NCBI GenBank assembly: GCA_958427355.1
Contig: CAUACA010000001.1
Coordinates: 1-64,000, forward strand
Reading direction: 5' to 3'
From: an uncultured Collinsella sp.
Lineage (GTDB): Bacteria > Actinomycetota > Coriobacteriia > Coriobacteriales > Coriobacteriaceae
Length of the DNA: 64,000 bases
Shown here: piece by piece, positions 1-7,064 of the stretch
Position numbering within the stretch: the first letter of the stretch is position 1
Layout: every line of letters starts with the position of its first letter
The notes under the pieces: model-generated
Told to the model about the DNA's origin: nothing
The model's input: only the letters and a program-made list of their open reading frames with translations
Database searches by the model: none
Position numbers and translations under genes: made by a program

Positions 1-16
1 TCCGCACATGTGCGGA
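1..16. repeat. 16-bp perfect palindrome at the window edge
   Basis: TCCGCACATGTGCGGA is its own reverse complement. It ends about 20 bases before the first small ORF. It could be an operator or the end of a longer hairpin whose other part lies outside the window. Confidence 0.5.
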
Positions 17-36
17 TGAATGTGGGAGGTGTTCGG

Positions 37-135
37 ATGAAGTTGATAATCAAGGGACTATCGGCAAACGAGGAGCAATTAAACAAGTTGGTTGATAATT
101 GCATGAAAGCAGATATACTACAATTGATTAGATAG
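37..135 (+). CDS. Small hypothetical peptide, 32 aa
   Basis: An ATG follows a good ribosome-binding site (GGGAGGTG, about 6 bases upstream) and opens a 32-codon frame beginning MKLIIKGLSANEEQ and ending in LQLIR. The peptide is charged and helical-looking, with one Cys and no signal sequence. Base composition is clearly AT-richer than the rest of the window, as in the next ORF, so the pair may be the end of an acquired segment. I do not recognise the family. Support is the ribosome-binding site, the tight spacing to the next ORF (13 bases) and the shared terminator; there is no homology evidence. Confidence 0.4.
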   Translation: MKLIIKGLSANEEQLNKLVDNCMKADILQLIR

Positions 136-148
136 AGGAGGTTTCTGC

Positions 149-259
149 ATGGACGTTATTAACAAAGATCTCTTGGAGCAACTGAAAGAGTTTCAGGAAG
201 AGGGCGTCGTGGTAGAAGTGTTCGACTTTGAGGACTACATGGATAAATTCTGCCATTAG
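149..259 (+). CDS. Small hypothetical acidic peptide, 36 aa
   Basis: The ATG lies 8 bases after a strong AGAGGAGG ribosome-binding site that overlaps the stop of the preceding small ORF, so the two read as a small operon. The 36-aa product begins MDVINKDLLEQLKEFQEEG, contains a VVVEVFDFEDY stretch and ends in a Cys-His pair. It is strongly acidic, with no membrane segment. No family is recognised. It could be a regulatory or immunity peptide, or the remnant of a longer gene. A rho-independent terminator follows 28 bases after the stop. Confidence 0.45.
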   Translation: MDVINKDLLEQLKEFQEEGVVVEVFDFEDYMDKFCH

Positions 260-286
260 TTTCGGAATTTACTCGCCTCGCTTAAA

Positions 287-317
287 GGAGAAGTCGATTA
301 TCGATTTCTCCTTTTTT
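287..317 (+). terminator. Rho-independent terminator of the small-ORF pair
   Basis: A 12-bp stem (GGAGAAGTCGAT with ATCGATTTCTCC, one G-U pair) is followed by TTTTTT. It closes transcription of the two small ORFs before nadE. Confidence 0.85.
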
Positions 318-447
318 AATTAAAGATATTTTTGAAATACATGCTCTTAGCACAGGTTGGCCTCTCAGTAAACTGGGAGGTTGCTTTGGCTAGTTAGAGG
401 TATGCGAACGTTCGTTAGACTGAATCTCAGGGTAGAAGGGACCTCCA
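318..447. other. Leader region of nadE with one hairpin and one palindrome
   Basis: The stretch holds an imperfect hairpin at 361-380 (CCTCTCAG, loop TAAA, CTGGGAGG) without a clear T-run, and a 10-bp palindrome CGAACGTTCG at 405-414. No convincing -35/-10 pair was found. The palindrome has CGAAC and GTTCG halves but lacks the four-base spacer of a LexA box. Confidence 0.35.
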
Positions 448-2448
448 GTGTCCAGATCAACAAGGCAATGCTGCGTTTCGGCTAATAAGAACGATGGCTT
501 TTTGCGTGTGGCGGCGGCGTCGCCGCAGATTCGCGTTGCCGATGTCGAGGGCAATGCCGAGGTTGCGTTGGCGGCTGTTCGCGAGGCTGCCGAGCGCGGC
601 GTTCGTGCTCTGGTGCTGCCCGAGCTTAACTTGTGCGGCTATACCGCGGCCGATCTGTTCCATAACCGCACATTACTGCATGCCTGCGAGGCTGCTTTGG
701 TGCATATCCTCGATGTGACTCGTGAGCTGCCGATTGTCTTTACCATCGGTCTTCCCGTTGCAGTTGCCGAGAATATCTACAACTGCGCCGCCGTGTGCTG
801 CGCGGGTGAGCTTTTGGGCCTCACGGCCAAGAAGTATCTGCCCAACTATGGCGAGTTCTACGAGCGCCGCTGGTTTGCTCTGGCGCCCACAGATCCCGTG
901 TGGGTTGAATTTGCCGGTCAGGGTCCGGTTCCGCTGGGTTCGGGGCTTGTCTACCGCTGCTGTGATGAGGGTGCCGAGGATATGGTGCTGGGCGTTGAGG
1001 TCTGCGAGGATCTGTGGGTGCCGGCGCCCCCTTCGACCGAGATGGCGCTTGCCGGTGCGACGGTGATTCTCAACCCGTCGGCTTCGGACGAGATTATCGG
1101 TAAGGCAGACTATCGCCGCAGTCTCATCTCCAATCAGAGTGCGCGCCTGTACTGTGCCTATGCCTATGCAGATGCGAGCGAGGGCGAGTCCACGACCGAC
1201 ATGGTCTTTGCGGGCGAGAACCTCGTCTACGAAAACGGCTCTAAGCTGGCGGCGACGAAGCTCCTCACTTGCGATATGGCCGTCGCCGACGTTGACCTTG
1301 ACCGCCTGGTTGCCGAGCGCCGTCGCTCGACGACGTGGACGCGCACGGACGATGCGCCGGAGGCCACAACCGTTGAGTTTTCGTTTGAGGGCGTGCTGGC
1401 AGACGAGCCTGTCCTGCGCGATGCACTCGACATTGACCGTGTCTTCCCCCGCGCGCCCTTTGTGCCGGCCGACCACGGCGACTTGGCAGAGCGCTGCGAG
1501 ACGATCCTCGATCTGCAGACTGCGGGCCTCAAGACCCGCCTTGCGCACACGGGTACCAAGGCTGCGGTCATCGGCCTTTCGGGCGGCCTGGACTCCACGC
1601 TGGCACTGCTTGTAACCGTGCGTGCCTTCGATGCGCTGGGGCTGCCGCGCACCGGTATCACGGCGGTCTCCATGCCCGGCTTTGGCACCACGCACCGCAC
1701 CAAGTCCAATGCCGAGTCGCTTGCCCGCGACCTGGGTGTGAGCTTCCGCGAGGTTTCGATCCATGCGGCTGTGGAGCAGCACTTCAAGGACATTGAGCAC
1801 GATTCGGCCGTGCAGGACGTGACCTACGAGAACAGCCAGGCCCGCGAGCGTACGCAGATTTTGATGGACTTGGCCAACCAGGCTGGCGGTTTTGTCATCG
1901 GCACGGGCGACCTGTCGGAGCTGGCGCTCGGCTGGGCTACCTATAACGGCGACCACATGAGCATGTACGCCGTCAACGCGAGCGTGCCCAAGACGCTCGT
2001 GCGTCATCTGGTGCGCTATGCCGCCGATGTCTTTGGCGGGCGTATTGCCGAGGTCTTGCTCGACATCCTCGATACGCCGGTGTCCCCCGAGCTTCTGCCG
2101 CCCACGGGCGATGGCGAGATTGCACAGAAGACCGAGGATTTGGTGGGGCCGTACGAGCTGCACGATTACTTCCTCTACTACCTGCTGCGTTTTGGTTTTG
2201 AGCCGGGCAAGATCTACCGCATGGCGCTCAAGAGCTTCGAGGGCGTCTACGACGCCAAGACCGTCCACACGTGGTTGCGTACGTTCTATCGTCGCTTCTT
2301 TGCCCAGCAGTTTAAGCGCAGCTGCCTGCCCGATGGTCCCAAGGTGGGCTCGGTGACGCTCAGTCCGCGCGGCGATTGGCGTATGCCGAGTGACGCCAGC
2401 TCACGTCTGTGGCTTGCGCAGATCGACGCGCTCAATCCAATTGACTAA
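448..2448 (+). CDS. nadE: Glutamine-dependent NAD+ synthetase
   Basis: The product catalyses the last step of NAD synthesis, amidating nicotinic acid adenine dinucleotide with glutamine nitrogen in the cytoplasm. The N-terminal carbon-nitrogen hydrolase domain (about residues 20-290) carries the Glu-Lys-Cys triad in PELNLCGY (E near 58), KKYLPNYGEFYE (K near 128) and GVEVCEDLW (C near 186). The C-terminal synthetase domain begins near residue 330 and has the ATP-binding SGGLDSTL loop near 378. At 666 aa it matches the long two-domain actinobacterial type. The GTG start is supported by AGAAGGGA six bases upstream and by the family-like NDGFLRVAA stretch beginning about 15 residues in; no in-frame ATG fits better. 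Confidence 0.93.
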   Translation: MSRSTRQCCVSANKNDGFLRVAAASPQIRVADVEGNAEVALAAVREAAERGVRALVLPELNLCGYTAADLFHNRTLLHACEAALVHILDVTRELPIVFTIGLPVAVAENIYNCAAVCCAGELLGLTAKKYLPNYGEFYERRWFALAPTDPVWVEFAGQGPVPLGSGLVYRCCDEGAEDMVLGVEVCEDLWVPAPPSTEMALAGATVILNPSASDEIIGKADYRRSLISNQSARLYCAYAYADASEGESTTDMVFAGENLVYENGSKLAATKLLTCDMAVADVDLDRLVAERRRSTTWTRTDDAPEATTVEFSFEGVLADEPVLRDALDIDRVFPRAPFVPADHGDLAERCETILDLQTAGLKTRLAHTGTKAAVIGLSGGLDSTLALLVTVRAFDALGLPRTGITAVSMPGFGTTHRTKSNAESLARDLGVSFREVSIHAAVEQHFKDIEHDSAVQDVTYENSQARERTQILMDLANQAGGFVIGTGDLSELALGWATYNGDHMSMYAVNASVPKTLVRHLVRYAADVFGGRIAEVLLDILDTPVSPELLPPTGDGEIAQKTEDLVGPYELHDYFLYYLLRFGFEPGKIYRMALKSFEGVYDAKTVHTWLRTFYRRFFAQQFKRSCLPDGPKVGSVTLSPRGDWRMPSDASSRLWLAQIDALNPID

Positions 2449-2516
2449 GGTTGGCTAAATTGAACCAATACGGGGGTTGCAAGCGTTACACTTTTGCAAT
2501 CTGATGGCCCGTATCG

Positions 2517-2547
2517 CGCGGCGCTCTTGTCGGAGCGCCGCGTTTTT
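2517..2547 (+). terminator. Terminator-like hairpin between nadE and the aminotransferase gene
   Basis: A perfect 10-bp stem (CGCGGCGCTC, loop TTGTCG, GAGCGCCGCG) is followed by TTTTT. It ends the nadE transcript. Only 19 bases separate it from the next start codon, so it would also lie in the leader of that gene if its promoter is upstream. Confidence 0.8.
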
Positions 2548-2566
2548 CATATCGAAAGGTGGCACC

Positions 2567-3730
2567 ATGCAGGCATCGCAGCGTCTCGACCGCTTTGGCG
2601 CGGAGGTCTTCGCCTCGCTCAACAACAAGCTTCTCGCGCTGAAGGCTCAGGGCAAGACCATTTACAACATGAGCGTGGGCACGCCCGACTTTAAGCCGTA
2701 CGACCACGTGGTCGAGGCGCTCACGCAAGCAGCCCAAGATCCCGAGATGTGGAAGTATGCCCTGCGTGACCTGCCCGAACTCAAGCAGGCCGTGTGCGAT
2801 TACTATGAGCGTCGCTTTGGCGTTTCGGGCATTACGCCGTCCATGGTGCAATCGTGCAACGGCACGCAGGAAGGCGTGGGTCATTTGGGCCTGGCCCTGC
2901 TCGACCCGGGTGACACCATCCTGGTGCCCGATCCGTGCTACCCGGTCTTTGAGGCGGGTGCCAAGATCGCCGATGCCAAGCTCGAGTACTATCCGTTGGT
3001 TGCCGAGCACAATTACCTGCCCTATGTGGCGGGCATCGATCCCGAGGTGGCCGATCGCGCCAAGTATATGATCGTGTCGCTGCCCGCCAACCCGGTCGGC
3101 TCGGTGGGCACGCCCGAGGTCTACGAGGAGATCATCGCTTTCGCCCGCGAGCACGACCTGCTCATCGTCCATGACAACGCGTACTCCGACATCGTGTTCG
3201 ACGGCGAGCCCGGCGGCAGCTTCTTGCAGTATCCCGGTGCGCTTGAGGTGGGCGTGGAGTTCTTCTCGCTTTCCAAGTCGTTTAACGTCACCGGTGCGCG
3301 TATCGGCTTTTTGGTCGGTCGCGAGGATGTGGTCTCTGCCTTTGCCAAGCTGCGGAGCCAGATCGACTTCGGTATGTTCTTCCCGATTCAGAAGGCCGCC
3401 ATCGCGTGCCTGAACGGTCCGCGCGATGAGGTCGAGGCGCAGCGTCTGAAGTACCAGGAACGCCGCGATGCCCTGTGCGACGGTCTTGAGGGTCTGGGCT
3501 GGGAGCGTCCCAACGCGCATGGCTCTATGTTTGTGTGGGCCAAGCTTCCCGGTGGTCGCACCGATTCCATGGCGTTTTGCGAGGAGCTTATGGAGAAGGC
3601 CGGCGTTGTGGTGACGCCGGGCGCGAGCTTTGGCCCTTCGGGCGAGGGGCACGTGCGTATGGCACTGGTCCTGCCGCCCGATCAGATCGCTTTGGCTGTC
3701 GAGGCCATTCGCGAGGCGGGCCTGTATTAG
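2567..3730 (+). CDS. PLP-dependent class I/II aminotransferase (LL-DAP / N-acetyl-DAP aminotransferase-like)
   Basis: A fold-type I aminotransferase of 387 aa. The PLP-binding lysine is in SLSKSFNVTGAR, near residue 237, with the conserved GTQEG, NPVGSVGTP and YSDIVFDG segments around the cofactor site. The start is the ATG after GAAAGGTGG; the frame stays open further upstream but that part contains the terminator hairpin and is not coding. The sequence style is that of the LL-diaminopimelate aminotransferase / PatA group. Because this organism carries the acetyl-type dapH, an N-acetyl-diaminopimelate aminotransferase role is attractive. That is inference; general aromatic or alanine aminotransferase activity is equally possible from sequence alone. 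Confidence 0.85.
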   Translation: MQASQRLDRFGAEVFASLNNKLLALKAQGKTIYNMSVGTPDFKPYDHVVEALTQAAQDPEMWKYALRDLPELKQAVCDYYERRFGVSGITPSMVQSCNGTQEGVGHLGLALLDPGDTILVPDPCYPVFEAGAKIADAKLEYYPLVAEHNYLPYVAGIDPEVADRAKYMIVSLPANPVGSVGTPEVYEEIIAFAREHDLLIVHDNAYSDIVFDGEPGGSFLQYPGALEVGVEFFSLSKSFNVTGARIGFLVGREDVVSAFAKLRSQIDFGMFFPIQKAAIACLNGPRDEVEAQRLKYQERRDALCDGLEGLGWERPNAHGSMFVWAKLPGGRTDSMAFCEELMEKAGVVVTPGASFGPSGEGHVRMALVLPPDQIALAVEAIREAGLY

Positions 3731-3874
3731 AAACCTATTTCGACTCGTCAATAGCTCGAAACCGATTTCGTGCAGTTATTTTACGAATTCTGCAAACAAT
3801 TTCGGTAAACGGTCGATTTTTGGCTGCGAATAGGAGCATAATCAAAGTCCCGATTGGATGTACTGGGATTACGA

Positions 3875-3909
3875 CAAGCCGCTCGGGTCGTTCCCGGGCG
3901 GCTTGTTTG
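3875..3909 (+). terminator. Strong hairpin directly upstream of ldh
   Basis: A 13-bp stem (CAAGCCGCTCGGG with CCCGGGCGGCTTG, one G-U pair) has a five-base loop and is followed by TTTGT. It sits 22 bases before the ldh start, next to the GGAGAGAGATGGGAG ribosome-binding region. It may terminate readthrough from the aminotransferase gene or act as a conditional element in the ldh leader. Confidence 0.6.
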
Positions 3910-3931
3910 TGGAGAGAGATGGGAGTTTCTA

Positions 3932-4882
3932 ATGGTTAACGAGAAGAAGGTCGCTATTGTCGGCTGCGGTTTCGTCGGTTCGTCTTCGGCGTTCGCACTG
4001 ATGCAGAGTGGCCTGTTCTCCGAGATGGTCCTCATCGACGTGGACAAGAACCGCGCCGAGGGTGAGGCCCTGGACATCGCGCACGGCATGACGTTTGCCG
4101 AGCCGATGAAGATCTACGCCGGCGATTATTCCGATGTCGCCGACGCCGCCATGATCGTCGTTACCGCCGGCGCTGCCCAGAAGCCCGGTGAGACCCGCCT
4201 GGACCTGGTCAACAAGAACGTCAACATCTTTAAGTCCATTATCCCCGAGATCAAGAAGTCCGGCTTCGACGGCATTCTGCTAATCGTCTCCAACCCGGTC
4301 GACGTTCTGACCTATGCTGCCATCAAGATGTCCGGCCTACCCGAGGGCCATGTCATCGGCTCCGGCACCGTGCTCGACACCGGCCGTCTGCAGCAGATGC
4401 TTGGTGCCCACGTCGAGGTTGACCCGCGCGATGTCCAGGCCTATGTCATGGGTGAGCACGGCGACTCCGAGTTTGTCGCTTGGTCCAGCGCTCAGGTTGC
4501 CGGCGTTCCGCTGAACACCTTCTGCGAGCTTCACGGCCACCTGGAGCATGAGGCTGCCGAGAAGCGCATCGCCGAGGACGTCAAGAACTCCGCCTACACC
4601 ATCATCGAGAAGAAGCACGCCACCTACTATGGCGTCGCCATGGCCGTCAAGCGCATCTGCACCGCCGTCATGCGCGATGAGCAGACCGTTCTGCCTGTCT
4701 CCTCGCTCATGGTGGGCGAGTATGGCCTGTCCGATCTTGCCATCTCCATGCCGACCGTCGTTGGCCGCGACGGCGTTGTCTGCCGCGTCCCCGTGCCGCT
4801 GAACGATGACGAGCAGCATGAGCTCACTGTCTCCGCCAAGGCCCTCAAGGACATCATCGACAGCGTCGATTTCTCCTGCTAA
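3932..4882 (+). CDS. ldh: L-lactate dehydrogenase
   Basis: The enzyme reduces pyruvate to L-lactate with NADH, regenerating NAD+ during fermentation. The 316-aa product has the Rossmann glycine motif GCGFVGSS at the N-terminus, the substrate-specificity loop AQKPGETRLDLV with its catalytic Arg, SNPVDVLTY, and the catalytic histidine in GEHGDSE (residue 176). Length is typical. The ATG at 3932 follows GGGAG; a longer open frame upstream runs through a hairpin and is rejected as start. It is transcribed alone and ends in a strong terminator. The malate dehydrogenase alternative is disfavoured by the GAAQKPGETR loop. Confidence 0.95.
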   Translation: MVNEKKVAIVGCGFVGSSSAFALMQSGLFSEMVLIDVDKNRAEGEALDIAHGMTFAEPMKIYAGDYSDVADAAMIVVTAGAAQKPGETRLDLVNKNVNIFKSIIPEIKKSGFDGILLIVSNPVDVLTYAAIKMSGLPEGHVIGSGTVLDTGRLQQMLGAHVEVDPRDVQAYVMGEHGDSEFVAWSSAQVAGVPLNTFCELHGHLEHEAAEKRIAEDVKNSAYTIIEKKHATYYGVAMAVKRICTAVMRDEQTVLPVSSLMVGEYGLSDLAISMPTVVGRDGVVCRVPVPLNDDEQHELTVSAKALKDIIDSVDFSC

Positions 4883-4915
4883 ATTCGGTTCGTTTAAGCA
4901 ACAGGCTACAATGAA

Positions 4916-4949
4916 GGCGCCCGGGTCCATGTGACCCGGGCGCCTTTTT
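4916..4949 (+). terminator. ldh terminator
   Basis: A perfect 12-bp stem (GGCGCCCGGGTC with GACCCGGGCGCC) with a five-base loop is followed by TTTTT, 33 bases after the ldh stop. Confidence 0.95.
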
Positions 4950-4957
4950 ATGCATTA

Positions 4958-4979
4958 GGGACAGGTTTGTTTGCACCAA
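4958..4979. repeat. Copy of a short GGGACAGGTT intergenic repeat
   Basis: GGGACAGGTTTGTTTGCACC resembles 20404-20421 (GGGACAGGTTAATTTTGG) and 49355-49376 (GGGTCAGGTTAGTTTGCGCC); a shorter match GGGACAGG is at 29505. All are just downstream of coding regions. The pattern resembles remnants of REP-like elements; no transposase is nearby. Confidence 0.45.
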
Positions 4980-5054
4980 TCTTCGATACGCTTGGGGCGG
5001 GCTTGACCGCTATACTGGTTCGTGCCGAAATCGATCTAGAACGGAATGCCGTAT

Positions 5055-6059
5055 ATGAAAATCAATCACGCGATTCTGCATATCCTGGACTTTGACTCCG
5101 CCGTCAATGTTATGAGCCAGCGCGAGCTCGATATCGAGAGCCGCACCGTGCGCAACTTCGTGACCACGCATCTGCGCCGCGCGCGTACCTCGGCCGACAA
5201 TAAACGTGCCACGTTTGCCGAGAACTCTGCGTTTGGCGGCGAGCTCAAGGGCTATTTCTTTGGCGAGCGCGAGTTCGTGGACCTGTCGCAGCAGATTGCG
5301 GAGTTTATCTCTTCCGAACTCACCAAGGCTGAGAAAGCCGAGTCCACCGACGTGCTTGTGGCGGACTTTGACGACGATGAGGATGCCCGCTGGTTTGCCG
5401 TGATGCTGCTGGGCTCCAAGCAGGCTTTTATGCACGAAGTGGGCCGCGAGGAGGGGGAGGTGCGCAACGACATCGCGCGCCACTACGCCATTCTGCCGAG
5501 CCCCTCGCAAAAGGTGCCGAGCTATGCAATCGTGCGTGCAAGCACCATGGAGATCGGCTATGTGGATAAGAAGCGCAAGATTGCCGGCGAGGATCGCATG
5601 CTCATTCCCGACGGCCTGCTGCAATGCGACACGGGCGTTTCGGGTAAGGAGGTCATCGACACGGTGACGCGCGTGGTCGAGGAGGTCGCTGAAGAGCACG
5701 GCGCCAACACGGCCGTAGCGCTCGCCAAGGTCAAAGCCGCCGTTGCCGAGAAGGTTGAAGACGACGAGGAGCTGCCGCCTTGGGATATCGTCGATGAGGT
5801 CTTTGAGGACGAGCCGGTTATCAAGGAGAGCGTGCGTGCGGCACTGACCGAGGAGAAGGTGCCCGAGCGCGTGCCCGTGGAGCGCAAGCAGGTCGAGCGC
5901 GCGGCCGTGCGCAATCACAAGATCCGTACCGACACGGGTATCGAGATCAGCTTCCCGGCTGAGATGGGTTCGAACTCCGAGTACATCGAGTTTGTCAACG
6001 AGCCCAACGGCCTCATCTCCATCGAGCTCAAAAACATCGGCAGCATCGAGAACCGATAA
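5055..6059 (+). CDS. YejK/NdpA-type nucleoid-associated protein
   Basis: The product resembles the 37-kDa nucleoid-associated protein family: the N-terminus MKINHAILHILDFDS, a mixed alpha/beta core, and a C-terminal region after an acidic stretch near residues 235-265. Members bind DNA; the precise role is unsettled. Two in-frame ATGs occur, at 5046 and 5055. The second is preferred because CGGAA is then about 9 bases upstream, whereas it directly abuts the first. It stands alone between the ldh terminator and the toxin-antitoxin operator. Confidence 0.75.
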   Translation: MKINHAILHILDFDSAVNVMSQRELDIESRTVRNFVTTHLRRARTSADNKRATFAENSAFGGELKGYFFGEREFVDLSQQIAEFISSELTKAEKAESTDVLVADFDDDEDARWFAVMLLGSKQAFMHEVGREEGEVRNDIARHYAILPSPSQKVPSYAIVRASTMEIGYVDKKRKIAGEDRMLIPDGLLQCDTGVSGKEVIDTVTRVVEEVAEEHGANTAVALAKVKAAVAEKVEDDEELPPWDIVDEVFEDEPVIKESVRAALTEEKVPERVPVERKQVERAAVRNHKIRTDTGIEISFPAEMGSNSEYIEFVNEPNGLISIELKNIGSIENR

Positions 6060-6079
6060 GGCTTTTTCTTTTGAATAAA

Positions 6080-6125
6080 AGTCTGGATTATATTTTGAAG
6101 TATACTTTGAAATATAATCCAGACT
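6080..6125. promoter_or_regulatory. 46-bp near-perfect palindromic operator of the toxin-antitoxin pair
   Basis: Two perfect 16-bp arms (AGTCTGGATTATATTT and its complement) flank a 14-base centre that holds the smaller palindrome AAGTATACTT. The element also contains a direct repeat, TTTGAAGTATA then TTTGAAATATA. A TATAAT lies at 6113-6118, so repressor binding would cover the promoter. It ends 18 bases before the antitoxin ATG, as expected for an autoregulated operon. Confidence 0.85.
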
Positions 6126-6142
6126 ATTTTTTGGAGGTCAAA

Positions 6143-6493
6143 ATGTCCCCACTTGTTCTGGAAAAACCGGTGTTTACAAAAGACCAGGTTGTTTCTGCTA
6201 CCGAAGCAAGCAAGTCCTTATCCGCCGTTCGTAAACGTGCAAAACGTGCGCCTCAGTTCATTGCTGATCATAATGATATCGATACCGTGATTATCGACTA
6301 TGCTGCCTATGAGGAAATGTACGGCGCGCTGCAGTATCTGCGTGAACTTGAGATAAATCGCATCGCTGCGGATCGAGTCAAGCATGGTCCGCATGAGTTT
6401 GTTCCGTTTGAGGACGCCTTAACTGCCGAGGAGCTCGCGGAGCTTGAGTCGATGGATCCGGACGCGATTCCCGACGAGGATCTTTTCGAATGA
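6143..6493 (+). CDS. Phd/YefM-type antitoxin
   Basis: This 116-aa protein begins MSPLVLEKPVFTKDQVVSAT. The N-terminal half fits a Phd/YefM DNA-binding fold (SATEASKSLSAVRKRAK, then DIDTVIIDYAAYEEM). The acidic C-terminal tail (AEELAELESMDPDAIPDEDLFE) is the part expected to neutralise the toxin. The ATG has a strong TTGGAGG site 6-10 bases upstream; an open frame further upstream runs through the operator and is not credible. The gene overlaps the toxin start by four bases (ATGA). It is expected to repress its own operon through the palindrome. Confidence 0.85.
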   Translation: MSPLVLEKPVFTKDQVVSATEASKSLSAVRKRAKRAPQFIADHNDIDTVIIDYAAYEEMYGALQYLRELEINRIAADRVKHGPHEFVPFEDALTAEELAELESMDPDAIPDEDLFE

Positions 6494-6834
6494 GCGGGCA
6501 TTTTGTTGTCGGCTTTTTGAATCGAGACGTCGAGAAGGAATATCAAAAACTAGATGGATCCCAGCGCAGGCTCGTCCGTATTGCCGTCGCAAAATTAAAG
6601 ACGCGTGCTGATGAAATTGGAACGCCGCTTCACGGCGAGCTCGCCGGCTGCAAAAAGATTAAATGGCGGAATGCGGGACTCAGAATGGTTTTCCGAATCC
6701 GAGAGGACGGAATGGTTGAGATTGCCGAGATTGTGGCAATAGGGCGGCGTGATCGTTCCAAGGTCTATAAGACGGCCGTAGGGCGCCTGTCAAAGCAACC
6801 CGCCATGGTTGAATACGACGGAACCCTGAGATAG
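6490..6834 (+). CDS. RelE/ParE-superfamily toxin
   Basis: The 114-aa basic protein has RelE-like order: an N-terminal helix pair (NRDVEKEYQKLDGSQRRLV), then strands with CKKIKWRNAGLRMVFRI and a C-terminal EIAEIVAIGRRDRSKVYKTA segment carrying the Arg/Lys/Tyr residues typical of ribosome-dependent RNases. It is translationally coupled to the antitoxin through an ATGA overlap and followed at once by a terminator, so the two form a closed operon. Whether it cleaves mRNA like RelE or targets gyrase like ParE cannot be settled from sequence. Confidence 0.82.
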   Translation: MSGHFVVGFLNRDVEKEYQKLDGSQRRLVRIAVAKLKTRADEIGTPLHGELAGCKKIKWRNAGLRMVFRIREDGMVEIAEIVAIGRRDRSKVYKTAVGRLSKQPAMVEYDGTLR

Positions 6835-6836
6835 GG

Positions 6837-6871
6837 AAGGCCGAAGTTCCGATGGTGCTTCGGCCTTTTTT
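6837..6871 (+). terminator. Terminator of the toxin-antitoxin operon
   Basis: A 10-bp stem AAGGCCGAAG/CTTCGGCCTT with an 11-base loop runs directly into a T-run, two bases after the toxin stop codon. Confidence 0.92.
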
Positions 6872-6923
6872 GTTTTCGGCTTGGTTGCTGACATTACCCC
6901 GCAGGTTGAGCATACGCCAGCGA

Positions 6924-7021
6924 AAACGCCCCTAGGCGAGCAAGGTGACGCGAAAGAGGAGGGCATTGACCTTCTGGTCATGCCCGACGATTGAACGTCA
7001 GATTGCCGCCTAGGGGCGTTT
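6924..7021 (-). ncRNA. Structured element, family 1 copy A (3' of dapH)
   Basis: Read on the minus strand, a perfect 15-bp outer stem (AAACGCCCCTAGGCG with its complement) encloses an inner stem TGACGT/GCGTCA, conserved linkers TTCAATCGTCG and CCTCTTTC, and an apical hairpin GGGCATGACC/GGTCAATGCCC. The same layout recurs at 23104-23204 and, degenerate, near 49208-49310, with compensatory changes in the stems. It is in sense orientation about 40 bases after the dapH stop. Known RNA families could not be searched. Confidence 0.6.
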
Positions 7022-7034
7022 GCAGCGTCGGGTC

Positions 7035-7062
7035 GTTACGGCGTTTGGTAAAACGCCGTAAC
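7035..7062 (-). terminator. Hairpin directly after the dapH stop
   Basis: A perfect 12-bp stem GTTACGGCGTTT/AAACGCCGTAAC has a four-base TACC loop on the minus strand. There is no T-run. The same hairpin with a swapped pair (GTTC/GAAC in place of GTTA/TAAC) precedes copy B at 49168-49195, so it belongs to the family-1 block as well as possibly ending the lysine operon. Confidence 0.65.
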
Positions 7063-7064
7063 TA

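Noticed and set aside
405..414. CGAACGTTCG as LexA box
   Set aside because: Half-sites are adjacent without the four-base spacer of the SOS box.
673..2268. 531-codon minus-strand frame opposite nadE
   Set aside because: nadE motifs on the plus strand are decisive; the antisense product is low-complexity.
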